Source: Mucilaginibacter roseus
GTDB taxonomy: Bacteria; Bacteroidota; Bacteroidia; Sphingobacteriales; Sphingobacteriaceae
Assembly: GCF_021215455.1 (NCBI RefSeq)
Contig: NZ_JAJPWV010000006.1
Span: forward strand, 62,001-126,000
Length of the DNA: 64,000 nt
Direction of reading: 5' to 3'
The stretch's first letter is position 1. Each line of letters begins with the position of its first letter. The notes beneath the pieces were generated by a model. That model had not been told where the DNA came from, ran no database searches, and saw only the letters and a list, made by a program, of their open reading frames with translations. Below, one piece after another: positions 25,606 to 34,468 of the stretch. Both the position numbers and the translations under genes were made by a program.

Positions 25606-26832
25606 TCAGATGTTGGATACGATAAGCAAGTCCAGATCCTTACAAGGGATATTGAAACGGTCGCCCAAATGCTTGTTGGTAAGGTGCCCCTGGTAAATAT
25701 ATACTGCGTTGCGCACGCCTGTTTTTTGCCAGATCACGTTTTTGATACCGCCCTGATCGCCAATATCAACCAGAATTGGGGCAAATATATTGGTGAGCGC
25801 GTAAGTAGCGGTGCGCGCTACACGTGAGGCTATATTGGGTACACAATAATGCGTTACATCGTACTTTCGGAAAACCGGGTTGGTATGGTTGGTTACCTCG
25901 GATGTCTCAAAGCAGCCGCCTTGGTCAATACTTACATCAATAATAACCGAATCACGTTTCATGCGGCTAACCGTTTCCTCGCTTATAATACACGGACTAC
26001 GGCCGGCCTGCGCGCGTAACGCACCGATGGCTACATCGCAGGTAGTAATGGCTTTTTCGAGCACAATAGGCTGCACCACCGAGGTAAATACCCGGCTGCC
26101 TATGTTATTCTGCAAACGGCGCAGTTTGTATATCGATGGATCAAAAACCTTTACCTCGGCGCCTAATGATATGGCTGTACGCGCTGCATATTCACCTACG
26201 GTACCTGCGCCTAAAATTACAATTTCGGTAGGGGGAACGCCTGTAATACCGCCAAGCATTAAGCCTTTGCCTTCAAAAACGTTGCTCAGGTATTCGGCGG
26301 CTATAAGTATGGATGTAGCGCCTACTATCTCGCTCATTGCACGCACTACGGTCAGGGTGCCGCCTTCGTCGAGCAGGTGCTCAAAGCAAAGCGCGGTTAT
26401 TTTTTTATTGAGCAGCGCCTGCAGTACTTCGGCCTTCATGGTAGCAGGCTGCAGGGTTGATATCAGCAATTGCCCCGGCTTCATCAATTCAATTTCGGCC
26501 AGGGTAGGCGGGGCTATCTTAATGATGATATCGGCCTCGTAAACACTTTTGGTATCGTAAACTATGCGGCCGCCCTGTTCGCTGTAATCCTTGTCTAAAA
26601 AATTGGCGGCCTTGCCGGCATTGCTTTCCAGCATTACATCGTGGCCGTTATTTACCAGTAACGCTACCGAAAGCGGCGTAAGTGGTATGCGGTTCTCCTG
26701 AAATGAAACTTCTTTAGGTATACCTATGTAGAGCTTGTTCTTGCGGGTTTTAACTTCCAGCATTGATTCCTGTGTTTGCATCAATGCCTGCCGTGCCACA
26801 TCGCTAAAACCGCTGTATTTACCTGAACTCAT
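25606..26832 (-). CDS. ald: Alanine dehydrogenase
   Basis: NAD-dependent enzyme that interconverts L-alanine and pyruvate plus ammonia. The 408 residues carry the family start GIPKEVSFQENRIPLTP, the substrate segment VMLESNAGKAANF, the nucleotide loop VILGAGTVGEYAARTA and SIDQGGCFETSEVTNH. An N-terminal stretch of about 30 residues before the domain is typical for the Bacteroidota version. It is upstream of the VanX-like gene and downstream of tsaE and porX, all on the minus strand, an order I recall as common in this phylum. It could also be annotated as the transhydrogenase alpha-like member of the family. Confidence 0.9.
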   Translation of the reverse strand: MSSGKYSGFSDVARQALMQTQESMLEVKTRKNKLYIGIPKEVSFQENRIPLTPLSVALLVNNGHDVMLESNAGKAANFLDKDYSEQGGRIVYDTKSVYEADIIIKIAPPTLAEIELMKPGQLLISTLQPATMKAEVLQALLNKKITALCFEHLLDEGGTLTVVRAMSEIVGATSILIAAEYLSNVFEGKGLMLGGITGVPPTEIVILGAGTVGEYAARTAISLGAEVKVFDPSIYKLRRLQNNIGSRVFTSVVQPIVLEKAITTCDVAIGALRAQAGRSPCIISEETVSRMKRDSVIIDVSIDQGGCFETSEVTNHTNPVFRKYDVTHYCVPNIASRVARTATYALTNIFAPILVDIGDQGGIKNVIWQKTGVRNAVYIYQGHLTNKHLGDRFNIPCKDLDLLIVSNI

Positions 26833-26888
26833 TTGGCTGTCAATAAATTTACGGATGTTGAAGATACAGATTTAATCAATAACCGGAC

Positions 26889-27305
26889 CTAAATATTTTC
26901 AACCTCAAGCTGGCGGTGGTTATCATTTAAAGCGGTTATGGCTATGCGGGTGTAGTGCTCAGGCAACAGGTCAGGGATCTTTTCAGGCCATTCAATAAAA
27001 CAGTAATTGCCCGAATAAAAGTACTCCTCATAGCCCATATCCAGTGCCTCGCTTTGTTTCTTCAAGCGGTAGAAATCAAAATGGTATGCCTTACCTGCCG
27101 GAATGACGTATTCGTTTACTATAGAGAATGTTGGGCTGGTAACTGCTTCTGTTACGCCAAGCGCCGCTGCCAGTTCCTTTATTAGTGTAGTTTTTCCAGC
27201 GCCCATATCGCCATAAAAAACAAAGATCTTATTCTCGCCGGCATAGGTAATTATTTGTCGGGCAGCATCGGGTAATCCGCTTAGCGATGTAACGTTTAGT
27301 TGCAC
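26889..27305 (-). CDS. tsaE: tRNA threonylcarbamoyladenosine ATPase TsaE
   Basis: P-loop ATPase of the t6A37 modification complex, with TsaB and TsaD (not here). Walker A is at residues 32-40 (GDMGAGKTT), the family SPTFSIVNEY follows, and FIEWPEKI carries the Walker-B-like Glu. The 138 residues are normal. A long hairpin separates its start from the porX stop upstream. Confidence 0.95.
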   Translation of the reverse strand: MQLNVTSLSGLPDAARQIITYAGENKIFVFYGDMGAGKTTLIKELAAALGVTEAVTSPTFSIVNEYVIPAGKAYHFDFYRLKKQSEALDMGYEEYFYSGNYCFIEWPEKIPDLLPEHYTRIAITALNDNHRQLEVENI

Positions 27306-27323
27306 TTATTCAGTTTTTGATCA

Positions 27324-27369
27324 ACAAGGTTCGCCATAAGCAGCGAATAACGATTATGACGAACCTTGT
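27324..27369 (-). other. 16-bp hairpin between porX and tsaE
   Basis: The arms at 27324-27339 (starts ACAAGGTTCG) and 27354-27369 (ends CGAACCTTGT) are complementary over 16 bp around a 14-nt loop with one exception, which on the minus-strand transcript is a G-U wobble and on the plus strand would be a C-A mismatch. It sits 19 nt after the porX stop and 18 nt before the tsaE start. It lacks a clear downstream T-run, so it is probably not a simple terminator. Confidence 0.65.
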
Positions 27370-27388
27370 GTATTTAAGTCAAAAATAA

Positions 27389-28945
27389 TTATTTAGGCCC
27401 GTAAGTAGCTATCGGGATAATCATTTCTTCTAATGAAATTCCCCCATGCTGGAAAGTTTCGTTATAAAAATTTACAAAATGGTTGTAGTTGTTCGGGTAA
27501 ACAAAATAACCATCATTTTTAGCGAATACAAAGCTTGAGCTTACATGCAGCTTAGGCAGCATGGCATCGTGCGGGTTGCGTATATGCAGCACATCCTTTG
27601 CGTTAAAATTCAGGTTTCGCCCTTGTTTGTAGCGCAGGTTGGTGTTGGTATTGCGGTCGCCTATGATTTTGCTCGGATTTTTTACCTTGATGGTGCCATG
27701 GTCAGTTGTGATAATCACCCTAACCTGTTTTTGTGCCAGGTATTTTAACAATTCAAACAGCGGCGAATGCTCAAACCATGATAGCGTTAACGATCGATAA
27801 GCGGCGTCATCGCTGGCCAGTTCACGTATCATCTGCATATCGGTACGGGCGTGCGAGAGCATATCCACAAAGTTGTACACTACTACGTTCAAATCATTAT
27901 TCATCAGGTTGTTAACCGACTCATTTAACGATCTGCCCTCGTCGAGGTTCAGTATTTTATGGTATGAGAATTTGCATTCCTTACGCAGGTTGCGTTTTAT
28001 GTTATCGCCTAAAAAATCTTCCTCAAACAGATTTTTGCCACCCTCGTCCTCGTCGTTCTGCCATTTGTCAGGAAAACGGCGCTCCATTTCCAGCGGCATC
28101 AGGCCCGAGAATATGGCGTTGCGGGCATATTGTGTAGCGGTAGGTAATATACTGAAGTAAATATCCTCTTCCTCTAACCTGAAATATTCAGATATCAACG
28201 GGTTGATGATGCGAAACTGATCGTAGCGCAGGTTATCAATCAAAATAAAAAATAATGGTTTGCCGTCGTTGTCCAGCCTGGGGAACACTTTTTTCTTGAA
28301 CAACTGCGGTGAGCTGATCGGGCCGCTTTCGGGGTTTTTTACCCAGTTGAGGTAGTTTTTTTCAATGTATTTACAAAACTGGGCGTTGGCTTCGGCTTTT
28401 TGTAAAGTCAAAATCTCGTGCATACCGGCATCTTCAAGCTGCTCCAACTCAAGCTCCCAGTATATGAGTTTTTTATATACGTCAATCCATTCCTGGTAGT
28501 CCAGATTATCGTTCAGCGTCATGCCCAGTGTACGGAAGTCCTGCTGATAGGCCATGGTGGTTTTTTCGGTCACCAGGCGTTTGTTCTCGGTAAGCTTCTT
28601 TATGGTAAGCAATATTTGCTTGGGATGTACCGGTTTAATCAGGTAGTCATCAATTTTTGAGCCGATAGCATCCTCCATCAAATACTCTTCTTCGCTTTTG
28701 GTGATCAGCACAATTGGCACGTCATTGTTCAGGTTCTTGATCTGCGAAAGTGTTTCCAGTCCGGTAAGTCCGGGCATGTTCTCATCCAAAAAAACCAGGT
28801 CAAAGTAACCGTTCTTAAAAGCCTCAACGGCATCGTTACCGCTGGTTACGGTGGTTACTTTATAGCCCTTCTCATTCAAAAAAAGTATATGAGGTTTTAA
28901 CAGGTCGATTTCGTCATCGGCCCATAATATGGTGGTATCCTGCAT
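27389..28945 (-). CDS. porX: PorX: response regulator with PglZ/alkaline-phosphatase-like domain
   Basis: Regulator of the type IX secretion system in Bacteroidota. The ATG at 28945 (MQDTTILWADDEID) gives 518 residues, the length known for PorX; a longer frame from 29026 would add an unconserved leader. N-terminal receiver: acidic DDE at 10-12, phosphoacceptor Asp54 (LVFLDENMPG), Thr82 and Lys104 (YLIKPV). C-terminal PglZ domain with LIDNLRYDQFR, ILPTATQYARNAIFSG and ITTDHGTIKVKNP, the metal- and nucleophile-bearing segments of the alkaline-phosphatase fold. Published work ties PorX to oligonucleotide phosphodiesterase activity and the PorY kinase; neither PorY nor secretion genes are in the window. 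Confidence 0.95.
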   Translation of the reverse strand: MQDTTILWADDEIDLLKPHILFLNEKGYKVTTVTSGNDAVEAFKNGYFDLVFLDENMPGLTGLETLSQIKNLNNDVPIVLITKSEEEYLMEDAIGSKIDDYLIKPVHPKQILLTIKKLTENKRLVTEKTTMAYQQDFRTLGMTLNDNLDYQEWIDVYKKLIYWELELEQLEDAGMHEILTLQKAEANAQFCKYIEKNYLNWVKNPESGPISSPQLFKKKVFPRLDNDGKPLFFILIDNLRYDQFRIINPLISEYFRLEEEDIYFSILPTATQYARNAIFSGLMPLEMERRFPDKWQNDEDEGGKNLFEEDFLGDNIKRNLRKECKFSYHKILNLDEGRSLNESVNNLMNNDLNVVVYNFVDMLSHARTDMQMIRELASDDAAYRSLTLSWFEHSPLFELLKYLAQKQVRVIITTDHGTIKVKNPSKIIGDRNTNTNLRYKQGRNLNFNAKDVLHIRNPHDAMLPKLHVSSSFVFAKNDGYFVYPNNYNHFVNFYNETFQHGGISLEEMIIPIATYGPK

Positions 28946-29081
28946 CGTAATATTATTTAGTTGGGTTATAACCTCATTTTCGGGGTTTTGTTGTTTGTAA
29001 ATAGGCGTGTTAACAAAAAATAACAAATATAAGATACTTTAGTTAAGCATATTTAACACATTTGCACAGTTTTTTAAGGCA

Positions 29082-30308
29082 TTGAATAAAAAGAAGATTA
29101 TTAACGATCCGGTATACGGATTTATCAGCATACCGGAGGGTTTGGTGTTTAAGTTAATTGAGCACCGGTACTTTCAGCGGTTACGTTACATCAAGCAATC
29201 GGGGATGACGCATATGGTGTACCCTGGTTCTATACATACCCGTTTTCATCATGCGCTTGGCGCCATGCACCTGATGGGGCTGGCCATTGAAACGCTGCGC
29301 AACAAAGGCCACGAGATAAGCGAAGCCGAAGAAGAAGCGGTTACCATAGCCATATTACTGCACGATGTAGGCCACGGCCCGTTCTCGCACGCGCTCGAAA
29401 GCACTATTGTACAAGGCATAAGCCATGAGGATATATCAGCCTTATTAATGAGCCGCCTGAATGTGGAGTTTGATGGCCGGTTGAATATGGCCATCAACTT
29501 ATTTAATGATACCTATCCGCGCCGCTTTCTGCATCAGCTGGTATCCGGCCAGCTGGATATGGACAGGCTGGACTACCTTAACCGCGACAGCTTTTTTACC
29601 GGCGTAATAGAGGGAATGGTGGGCAGCGACCGCATTATAAAGATGCTTAACCTGCACAGCGGACAAATTGTGGTTGAAGAGAAAGGCATTTATTCCATCG
29701 AAAAGTTTTTGATAGCCCGCCGCCTGATGTACTGGCAGGTATACCTGCACAAAACGGTTATAGCGGCAGAGCAAGGTTTAAATAAAATACTGGTACGTGC
29801 ACGCCAACTGGCGCTTAGCGGCAAAAAGCTGTTTTGTACGCCCGCGTTATGCCATTTCCTGTACGATGAGATCAGCAGGGATGATTTTGTTAATAACCCG
29901 GAGCACCTGGAAATATTTGCGCAGATGGATGATACCGACATCATGTCGGCTGTAAAGGTTTGGATTAATTGCGATGATATTATTTTGGCCACCCTTTGCC
30001 GCAACCTGGTTTACCGCGACCTGCTGCATGTTGACATTACTAATAGCAAACCGGATGAACTTACAGTAAAAAACCTCACACAAAAAGCATCCGTATATTA
30101 TAATATTAACGAGGATGAGGCCGGTTTTTTTGTGTTTACTGATACGGTGCTGAATGATGCTTACAAGGTAGATGATACCAACATCCGCATACTGATGAAG
30201 GACGGAAGCGTAAAGGATATAACCGCCGCCAGCGATAACGCCAACCTTACCGCCTTGGCTAAAACAGTTACCAAGCACATACTCTGCTACCCCAAACAAT
30301 TGATATAA
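29082..30308 (+). CDS. HD-domain phosphohydrolase (dNTPase/SAMHD1-like)
   Basis: A 408-residue metal-dependent phosphohydrolase. The N-terminus (INDPVYGFISIP) and the segments THMVYPGSIHTRFHHALG, ILLHDVGHGPFSHALE (HD pair at His94-Asp95) and QLDMDRLDYLNRD are the hallmarks of the COG1078 family, related to dNTP triphosphohydrolases. The start codon is TTG at 29082. It diverges from porX. The substrate is probably a nucleotide, but this is from family knowledge. Confidence 0.9.
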   Translation: MNKKKIINDPVYGFISIPEGLVFKLIEHRYFQRLRYIKQSGMTHMVYPGSIHTRFHHALGAMHLMGLAIETLRNKGHEISEAEEEAVTIAILLHDVGHGPFSHALESTIVQGISHEDISALLMSRLNVEFDGRLNMAINLFNDTYPRRFLHQLVSGQLDMDRLDYLNRDSFFTGVIEGMVGSDRIIKMLNLHSGQIVVEEKGIYSIEKFLIARRLMYWQVYLHKTVIAAEQGLNKILVRARQLALSGKKLFCTPALCHFLYDEISRDDFVNNPEHLEIFAQMDDTDIMSAVKVWINCDDIILATLCRNLVYRDLLHVDITNSKPDELTVKNLTQKASVYYNINEDEAGFFVFTDTVLNDAYKVDDTNIRILMKDGSVKDITAASDNANLTALAKTVTKHILCYPKQLI

Positions 30309-30327
30309 ATTATGAACGTTTGTATTA

Positions 30328-30358
30328 TTTGTTGCTTTAATATTAACATATAACTTTG
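30328..30358 (+). promoter_or_regulatory. Promoter of the lpxD-lpxC/fabZ-lpxA block
   Basis: TTTG (30328-30331), then exactly 19 nt, then TAACTTTG (30351-30358): a full match to the Bacteroidota promoter TTTG-N19-TAnnTTTG. The -7 box ends only 4 nt before the lpxD ATG, so the mRNA should be leaderless or nearly so. Confidence 0.75.
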
Positions 30359-30362
30359 TGCG

Positions 30363-31403
30363 ATGCAATTTACCGCCCAGCAGATTAGCTTATTATTGAA
30401 CGGAACTGTTGAAGGTGATGCTTTGGTAGCGGTTGATAAACTGGCTAAAATAGAGGAGGGTACACCCGGATCGCTTTCATTTTTGGCTAACCCTAAATAT
30501 GAACAGCACCTTTATACCACAGGCGCCTCGATTGTTATTATAAATAAGGATTATGTTTTAAACGGTCCGGTAAGCGCTACGCTTATACGGGTTGATAATG
30601 CTTACAGCGCATTTTCGGTGCTGCTTGAGCAATACAATACCATCAAACTAAATAAGACGGGTATTGAGCAGCCAAGCTTTATACATCCTACTGCCAAGGT
30701 TGGTAGTAATGTATTCATCGGTGCCTTTGCCTATGTAGGCCCGAACGCAACCATAGGCGACAACAGCAAGATATATCCTAACACATACATTGCCGACAAT
30801 GTAACCATTGGTAACAATGTTACCTTATTTTCAGGCGTAAAAGTATATTTTGATTGTGTGTTGGGCGACAATGTGATTATACACTCCGGTGCGGTTATCG
30901 GCAGCGATGGCTTCGGTTTTGCGCCAAATCCTGATGGTTCATATAATAAGATCAGCCAGATAGGTAATGTAGTGATAGAGGAAAATGTTGAAATAGGCGC
31001 GAATAGCACGGTAGATCGTGCCACCATGGGTTCTACCATCATTCGTAAAGGTGTTAAAATTGATAACCTGGTGCAAATTGCTCATAATGTTGAAGTTGGC
31101 CAAAACACGGTTATTGCCGGGCAGGCGGGTATATCAGGCAGTACCAAAATTGGCGAGCAGGCGGTTATTGGTGGGCAGGTAGGTATTGCGGGGCATTTAA
31201 CCATCTCAAAAGGTTCGCAATTTTCTGCGCAAACCGGTGTAAACAGCTCAACCCGCGAAGAAGGCAAACAATGGGGCGGTTCGCCGTACCTGCCTTTAAA
31301 AGATTATCTTAGGGCGCATGTAAATATCAGGCGTTTACCTGAACTTGAAAAGCGCGTGGCCGAATTAGAAAAAATGATTGCTGAACTGCATAACAACAAG
31401 TAA
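30363..31403 (+). CDS. lpxD: UDP-3-O-acylglucosamine N-acyltransferase
   Basis: Third enzyme of lipid A synthesis; adds a hydroxyacyl chain to the 2-amino group. The 346 residues have an N-terminal uridine-binding domain ([15 protein letters not shown]), a long left-handed beta-helix of hexapeptide repeats ([13 protein letters not shown] and similar) with the catalytic histidine region [12 protein letters not shown], and a C-terminal helix that may be a coiled coil. It is first in lpxD, lpxC-fabZ, lpxA; its stop overlaps the next start (TAATG). Confidence 0.96.
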   Translation: MQFTAQQISLLLNGTVEGDALVAVDKLAKIEEGTPGSLSFLANPKYEQHLYTTGASIVIINKDYVLNGPVSATLIRVDNAYSAFSVLLEQYNTIKLNKTGIEQPSFIHPTAKVGSNVFIGAFAYVGPNATIGDNSKIYPNTYIADNVTIGNNVTLFSGVKVYFDCVLGDNVIIHSGAVIGSDGFGFAPNPDGSYNKISQIGNVVIEENVEIGANSTVDRATMGSTIIRKGVKIDNLVQIAHNVEVGQNTVIAGQAGISGSTKIGEQAVIGGQVGIAGHLTISKGSQFSAQTGVNSSTREEGKQWGGSPYLPLKDYLRAHVNIRRLPELEKRVAELEKMIAELHNNK

Positions 31404-32830
31404 TGAGTGCAGTTAATGTTAACTATATGAACGTAAAACAACGAACTATTAAATCGCCTGTATCTGTTTCAGGCACCGGTTTGCACACCGGCGAAAAGGT
31501 TACCATGACCTTTAACCCAGCCCCCGAAAACCACGGCTACAAATTTCGCCGGGTAGATGTTGAAGGGCAGCCGGTAATTGATGCCGATGTAGATAATGTT
31601 ACCGACACTTCGCGCGGAACAACCATATCACAAAACGGCGCAAGCGTAAGTACCGTTGAACACGTATTGGCAGCGCTGGTTGGTTTAGAGATTGATAATG
31701 TATTGATCGATCTGGACGGTCCGGAGACACCTATTATGGATGGCAGCGCCATTGAGTTTGTGAACGCCTTAACCGGCGGTGGATTTGTTGAGCAGGAGGC
31801 TGACCGTGAGTATTATCATATTACCCATAACATACACTACACCGAAGCTGACCGTAAGGTAGAGATGGTGGCCATGCCGCTTGACGATTACCGCTTTACC
31901 TGCATGGTCGACTATAATTCGGATGTATTGGGCAGCCAGCATGCCAGTATATCAACCATTAACGAATTTACCAAGGAGATAGCCTCATGCCGCACCTTTT
32001 GCTTTTTGCACGAGCTGGAGATGCTGTTAAAACATAACCTGATTAAAGGAGGCGACCTTAACAACGCCATTGTAGTTGTTGACAAACAGGTTGACGAAGA
32101 AGAGCTGGCACACCTGGCCAAGTTGTTCAACCGTAAGGATATCAAGGTTGCCCCGCAAGGTATTCTCAATAATATTGAACTTCGCCATCAGAATGAGCCT
32201 GCGAGACATAAATTGCTGGACATGATTGGCGACCTTGCCTTGGTTGGTGTTCCGCTTAAAGGCCACATTATGGCTGCGAGACCTGGCCATGCGGCAAACA
32301 TCGCCTTTGGTAAAAAAATAAAGGCGCTTATTAAAAAAGAGCGCAGCAAAAAGCACCTTAAGGTGTATGACCCGAACATGAAGCCGGTTTATGATACCGT
32401 GCAGATTATGAATATATTGCCGCACCGCCAACCGTTTTTAATGGTTGATAAAATTTTGGAGCTGACCAAAACCCACGTGGTAGGCTTGAAGAACGTTACC
32501 ATGAACGAGGATTTGTTTATGGGCCACTTCCCGGATGCGCCGCTTTTTCCGGGAGTGTTGCAAATTGAAGCCATGGCCCAAACTGGTGGCATATTGGTGC
32601 TCAATACCGTGCCCGATCCGGAGAATTACATTACCCTGTTCCTTAAAATAGAAAATGCCCGTTTTAAAGATAAGGTTACGCCGGGTGACACCGTTATATT
32701 CCGGTGCGACCTGATTGCCCCCATACGCCGCGGCATAGCGCAAATGAAGGGCGTAGGCATGGTTGGCGAGCGTGTGGTAGTTGAGGCCGAATTGATGGCC
32801 CAGATAGTAAAAACAAAAAACAAAGAGTAA
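31403..32830 (+). CDS. lpxC-fabZ: Bifunctional LpxC deacetylase / FabZ dehydratase
   Basis: Fusion typical of Bacteroidota. Residues about 1-310 form LpxC, the zinc deacetylase and committed step of lipid A synthesis (SVSGTGLHTGEKV, zinc His in STVEHVLAAL, and His/Asp in RHKLLDMIGDLAL). Residues about 325-475 form FabZ, the 3-hydroxyacyl-ACP dehydratase (ILPHRQPFLMVDKI with active His, FPGVLQIEAMAQTGG with Glu). The start ATG overlaps the lpxD stop (TAATG); an alternative ATG lies at 31427 (MNVKQRTIKSP), closer to the usual LpxC start. Joining both activities may balance fatty-acid and lipid A flux. Confidence 0.96.
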   Translation: MSAVNVNYMNVKQRTIKSPVSVSGTGLHTGEKVTMTFNPAPENHGYKFRRVDVEGQPVIDADVDNVTDTSRGTTISQNGASVSTVEHVLAALVGLEIDNVLIDLDGPETPIMDGSAIEFVNALTGGGFVEQEADREYYHITHNIHYTEADRKVEMVAMPLDDYRFTCMVDYNSDVLGSQHASISTINEFTKEIASCRTFCFLHELEMLLKHNLIKGGDLNNAIVVVDKQVDEEELAHLAKLFNRKDIKVAPQGILNNIELRHQNEPARHKLLDMIGDLALVGVPLKGHIMAARPGHAANIAFGKKIKALIKKERSKKHLKVYDPNMKPVYDTVQIMNILPHRQPFLMVDKILELTKTHVVGLKNVTMNEDLFMGHFPDAPLFPGVLQIEAMAQTGGILVLNTVPDPENYITLFLKIENARFKDKVTPGDTVIFRCDLIAPIRRGIAQMKGVGMVGERVVVEAELMAQIVKTKNKE

Positions 32831-32833
32831 TAC

Positions 32834-33616
32834 ATGATACAGCCTTTGGCATATATACACCCGCAGGCACGCATTGCTGATAACGTGGTGATTGAACCGT
32901 TTGTTACCATACATAAAGACGTAGAGATTGGCGAGGGTACCTGGGTAGGCTCAAACAGTGTAATTATGGATGGTGCCCGTATAGGTAAAAACTGCCGCAT
33001 ATTTCCGGGGGCTGTTGTGTCAGCTCCGCCGCAGGATCTGAAATACAAAGGCGAGCCAAGCACCGTTACCATTGGCGATAATACCGTTATCCGCGAATGC
33101 GTAACCTTGAACCGTGGCACCGCGCTTGACAAGAATACCACTACCATTGGCAGCAACTGCTTGCTGATGGCCTATGTACACGTAGCGCATGATTGTGTGG
33201 TGGGCAATAATGTTATTATAGCCAACTCGGTACAACTGGCAGGTCACATCAACGTGTATGACCATGCTTTTATTGGCGGCACATCAGCCGTGCACCAATT
33301 TGTAGAAATAGGCGCACACAGCATGATCTCGGGCGGATCACTGGTACGTAAGGACGTGCCGCCGTACACCAAGGCCGGCCGTGAGCCATTGTCATACATT
33401 GGCATCAACTCGGTAGGCCTGCGCCGCCGTGGCTTTTCAGCCGAAACCATTAACGAGATTCAGGAGATTTACCGGATTATCTTCCTCAAAAAATACAATG
33501 TTACTAAAGCGCTTGATATTATAGAGGCTGAATTTAACCCCACAGTTGAGCGCGACGAGATTATCAATTTTGTGCAAAACTCGCAGCGCGGTATTATGAA
33601 AGGGTTTGGGATATAA
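32834..33616 (+). CDS. lpxA: UDP-N-acetylglucosamine acyltransferase
   Basis: First acyltransferase of lipid A synthesis, moving a hydroxyacyl chain from ACP to UDP-GlcNAc. The 260 residues form a hexapeptide-repeat beta-helix (DNVVIEPFVTIHKDVEIG) with the catalytic His in LMAYVHVAHDCVVGN, AVHQFVEIG, and the C-terminal helical domain (YRIIFLKKYNVTKALD). It starts 3 nt after the lpxC-fabZ stop. Confidence 0.96.
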   Translation: MIQPLAYIHPQARIADNVVIEPFVTIHKDVEIGEGTWVGSNSVIMDGARIGKNCRIFPGAVVSAPPQDLKYKGEPSTVTIGDNTVIRECVTLNRGTALDKNTTTIGSNCLLMAYVHVAHDCVVGNNVIIANSVQLAGHINVYDHAFIGGTSAVHQFVEIGAHSMISGGSLVRKDVPPYTKAGREPLSYIGINSVGLRRRGFSAETINEIQEIYRIIFLKKYNVTKALDIIEAEFNPTVERDEIINFVQNSQRGIMKGFGI

Positions 33617-33621
33617 ATTTC

Positions 33622-33742
33622 GAACCTGAATTTGTGGAATTAGAGAATGGGCAGAATTTATTCATCTTTCTAATACTGTAAATTCACAAATTCCGGGTCA
33701 AAACTAATTCTGTAAATTCTCTAATTCTGCAAATTCCAGTTC
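33622..33742. repeat. 121-bp imperfect palindrome (AATT-rich inverted repeat)
   Basis: The left arm starts GAACCTGAATTTGTGGAATT and continues AGAGAATGGGCAGAATTTA; the right arm, 33705-33742, is its near-exact reverse complement over about 38 nt. The middle repeats the AAATTC/GAATTT theme. It occupies the whole gap between lpxA and the ABC gene and could act as a MITE-like element. Confidence 0.7.
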
Positions 33743-33748
33743 AGATCA

Positions 33749-34366
33749 ATGAACATCACCCTCACCGATATAGGCCGGCGGTTTAACCGCGATTGGATAT
33801 TCAAGGGGGTGAACTATACTTTTACCACAGGCGGGAGTTACGCGGTGTTGGGGCCTAACGGTTCCGGAAAGTCTACCTTATTACAGGTGCTTAACGGTAG
33901 CTTGTCGCCATCCAAAGGCAAGATTTCCTTTTCCCTCGATGGTGTCGATATAGAAGTGGAGCAGGTGTTTAAGCACCTTAGTTTAGCCGCGCCTTACCTC
34001 GAACTGATCGAGGAGTTCACTTTAGCTGAAGTAATTGACTTCCATTTTAAATTCAAATCGTACAAGCCCGGTATTGACAACAGGGAGTTGATTACACTGC
34101 TTAATATGCAGAGCAGCAAAAACAAGCTGGTAAAATACTTTTCGTCAGGTATGAAACAGCGGCTAAAGCTGGCGCTTGCTTTTTGCTCGGATACGCCTAT
34201 ACTGATGCTTGATGAACCTACCTCTAACCTCGATGCCCAGGGCGTTGACTGGTACCTCAGCCTGGTTGAGCGTTTTGCAGCCGGCCGGTTAACTATTATT
34301 TGCTCTAACCAGGAGCATGAGTATAGCTTTTGCAGCCACTCTCTTAATATAGTTGATTATAAGTAG
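33749..34366 (+). CDS. ABC transporter ATP-binding protein (orphan)
   Basis: A 205-residue nucleotide-binding subunit. Walker A at residues 35-42 (GPNGSGKS), signature YFSSGMKQRL, Walker B ILMLDEPTSNLD, and the H-loop region near the C-terminus is degenerate (ICSNQEHEYSFC). No permease gene is next to it, so the partner is unknown. The usual length for small export-type ATPases is about 200-230. It follows the lipid A genes but is separated by a palindromic repeat and may have its own promoter. Confidence 0.9.
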   Translation: MNITLTDIGRRFNRDWIFKGVNYTFTTGGSYAVLGPNGSGKSTLLQVLNGSLSPSKGKISFSLDGVDIEVEQVFKHLSLAAPYLELIEEFTLAEVIDFHFKFKSYKPGIDNRELITLLNMQSSKNKLVKYFSSGMKQRLKLALAFCSDTPILMLDEPTSNLDAQGVDWYLSLVERFAAGRLTIICSNQEHEYSFCSHSLNIVDYK

Positions 34367-34468
34367 TTAACGCTTCATGCTGAGTTTACAATTATTTGAT
34401 GTGCTGGGCCTGTAGCATAATCTATTTCCGGTGCGTAATAAAGTTATACCGACCAAATTATTATCACT

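Noticed and set aside
25880..26542. Plus-strand frame of 220 codons opposite alanine dehydrogenase
   Set aside because: Antisense shadow; the minus-strand gene has clear dehydrogenase motifs throughout.
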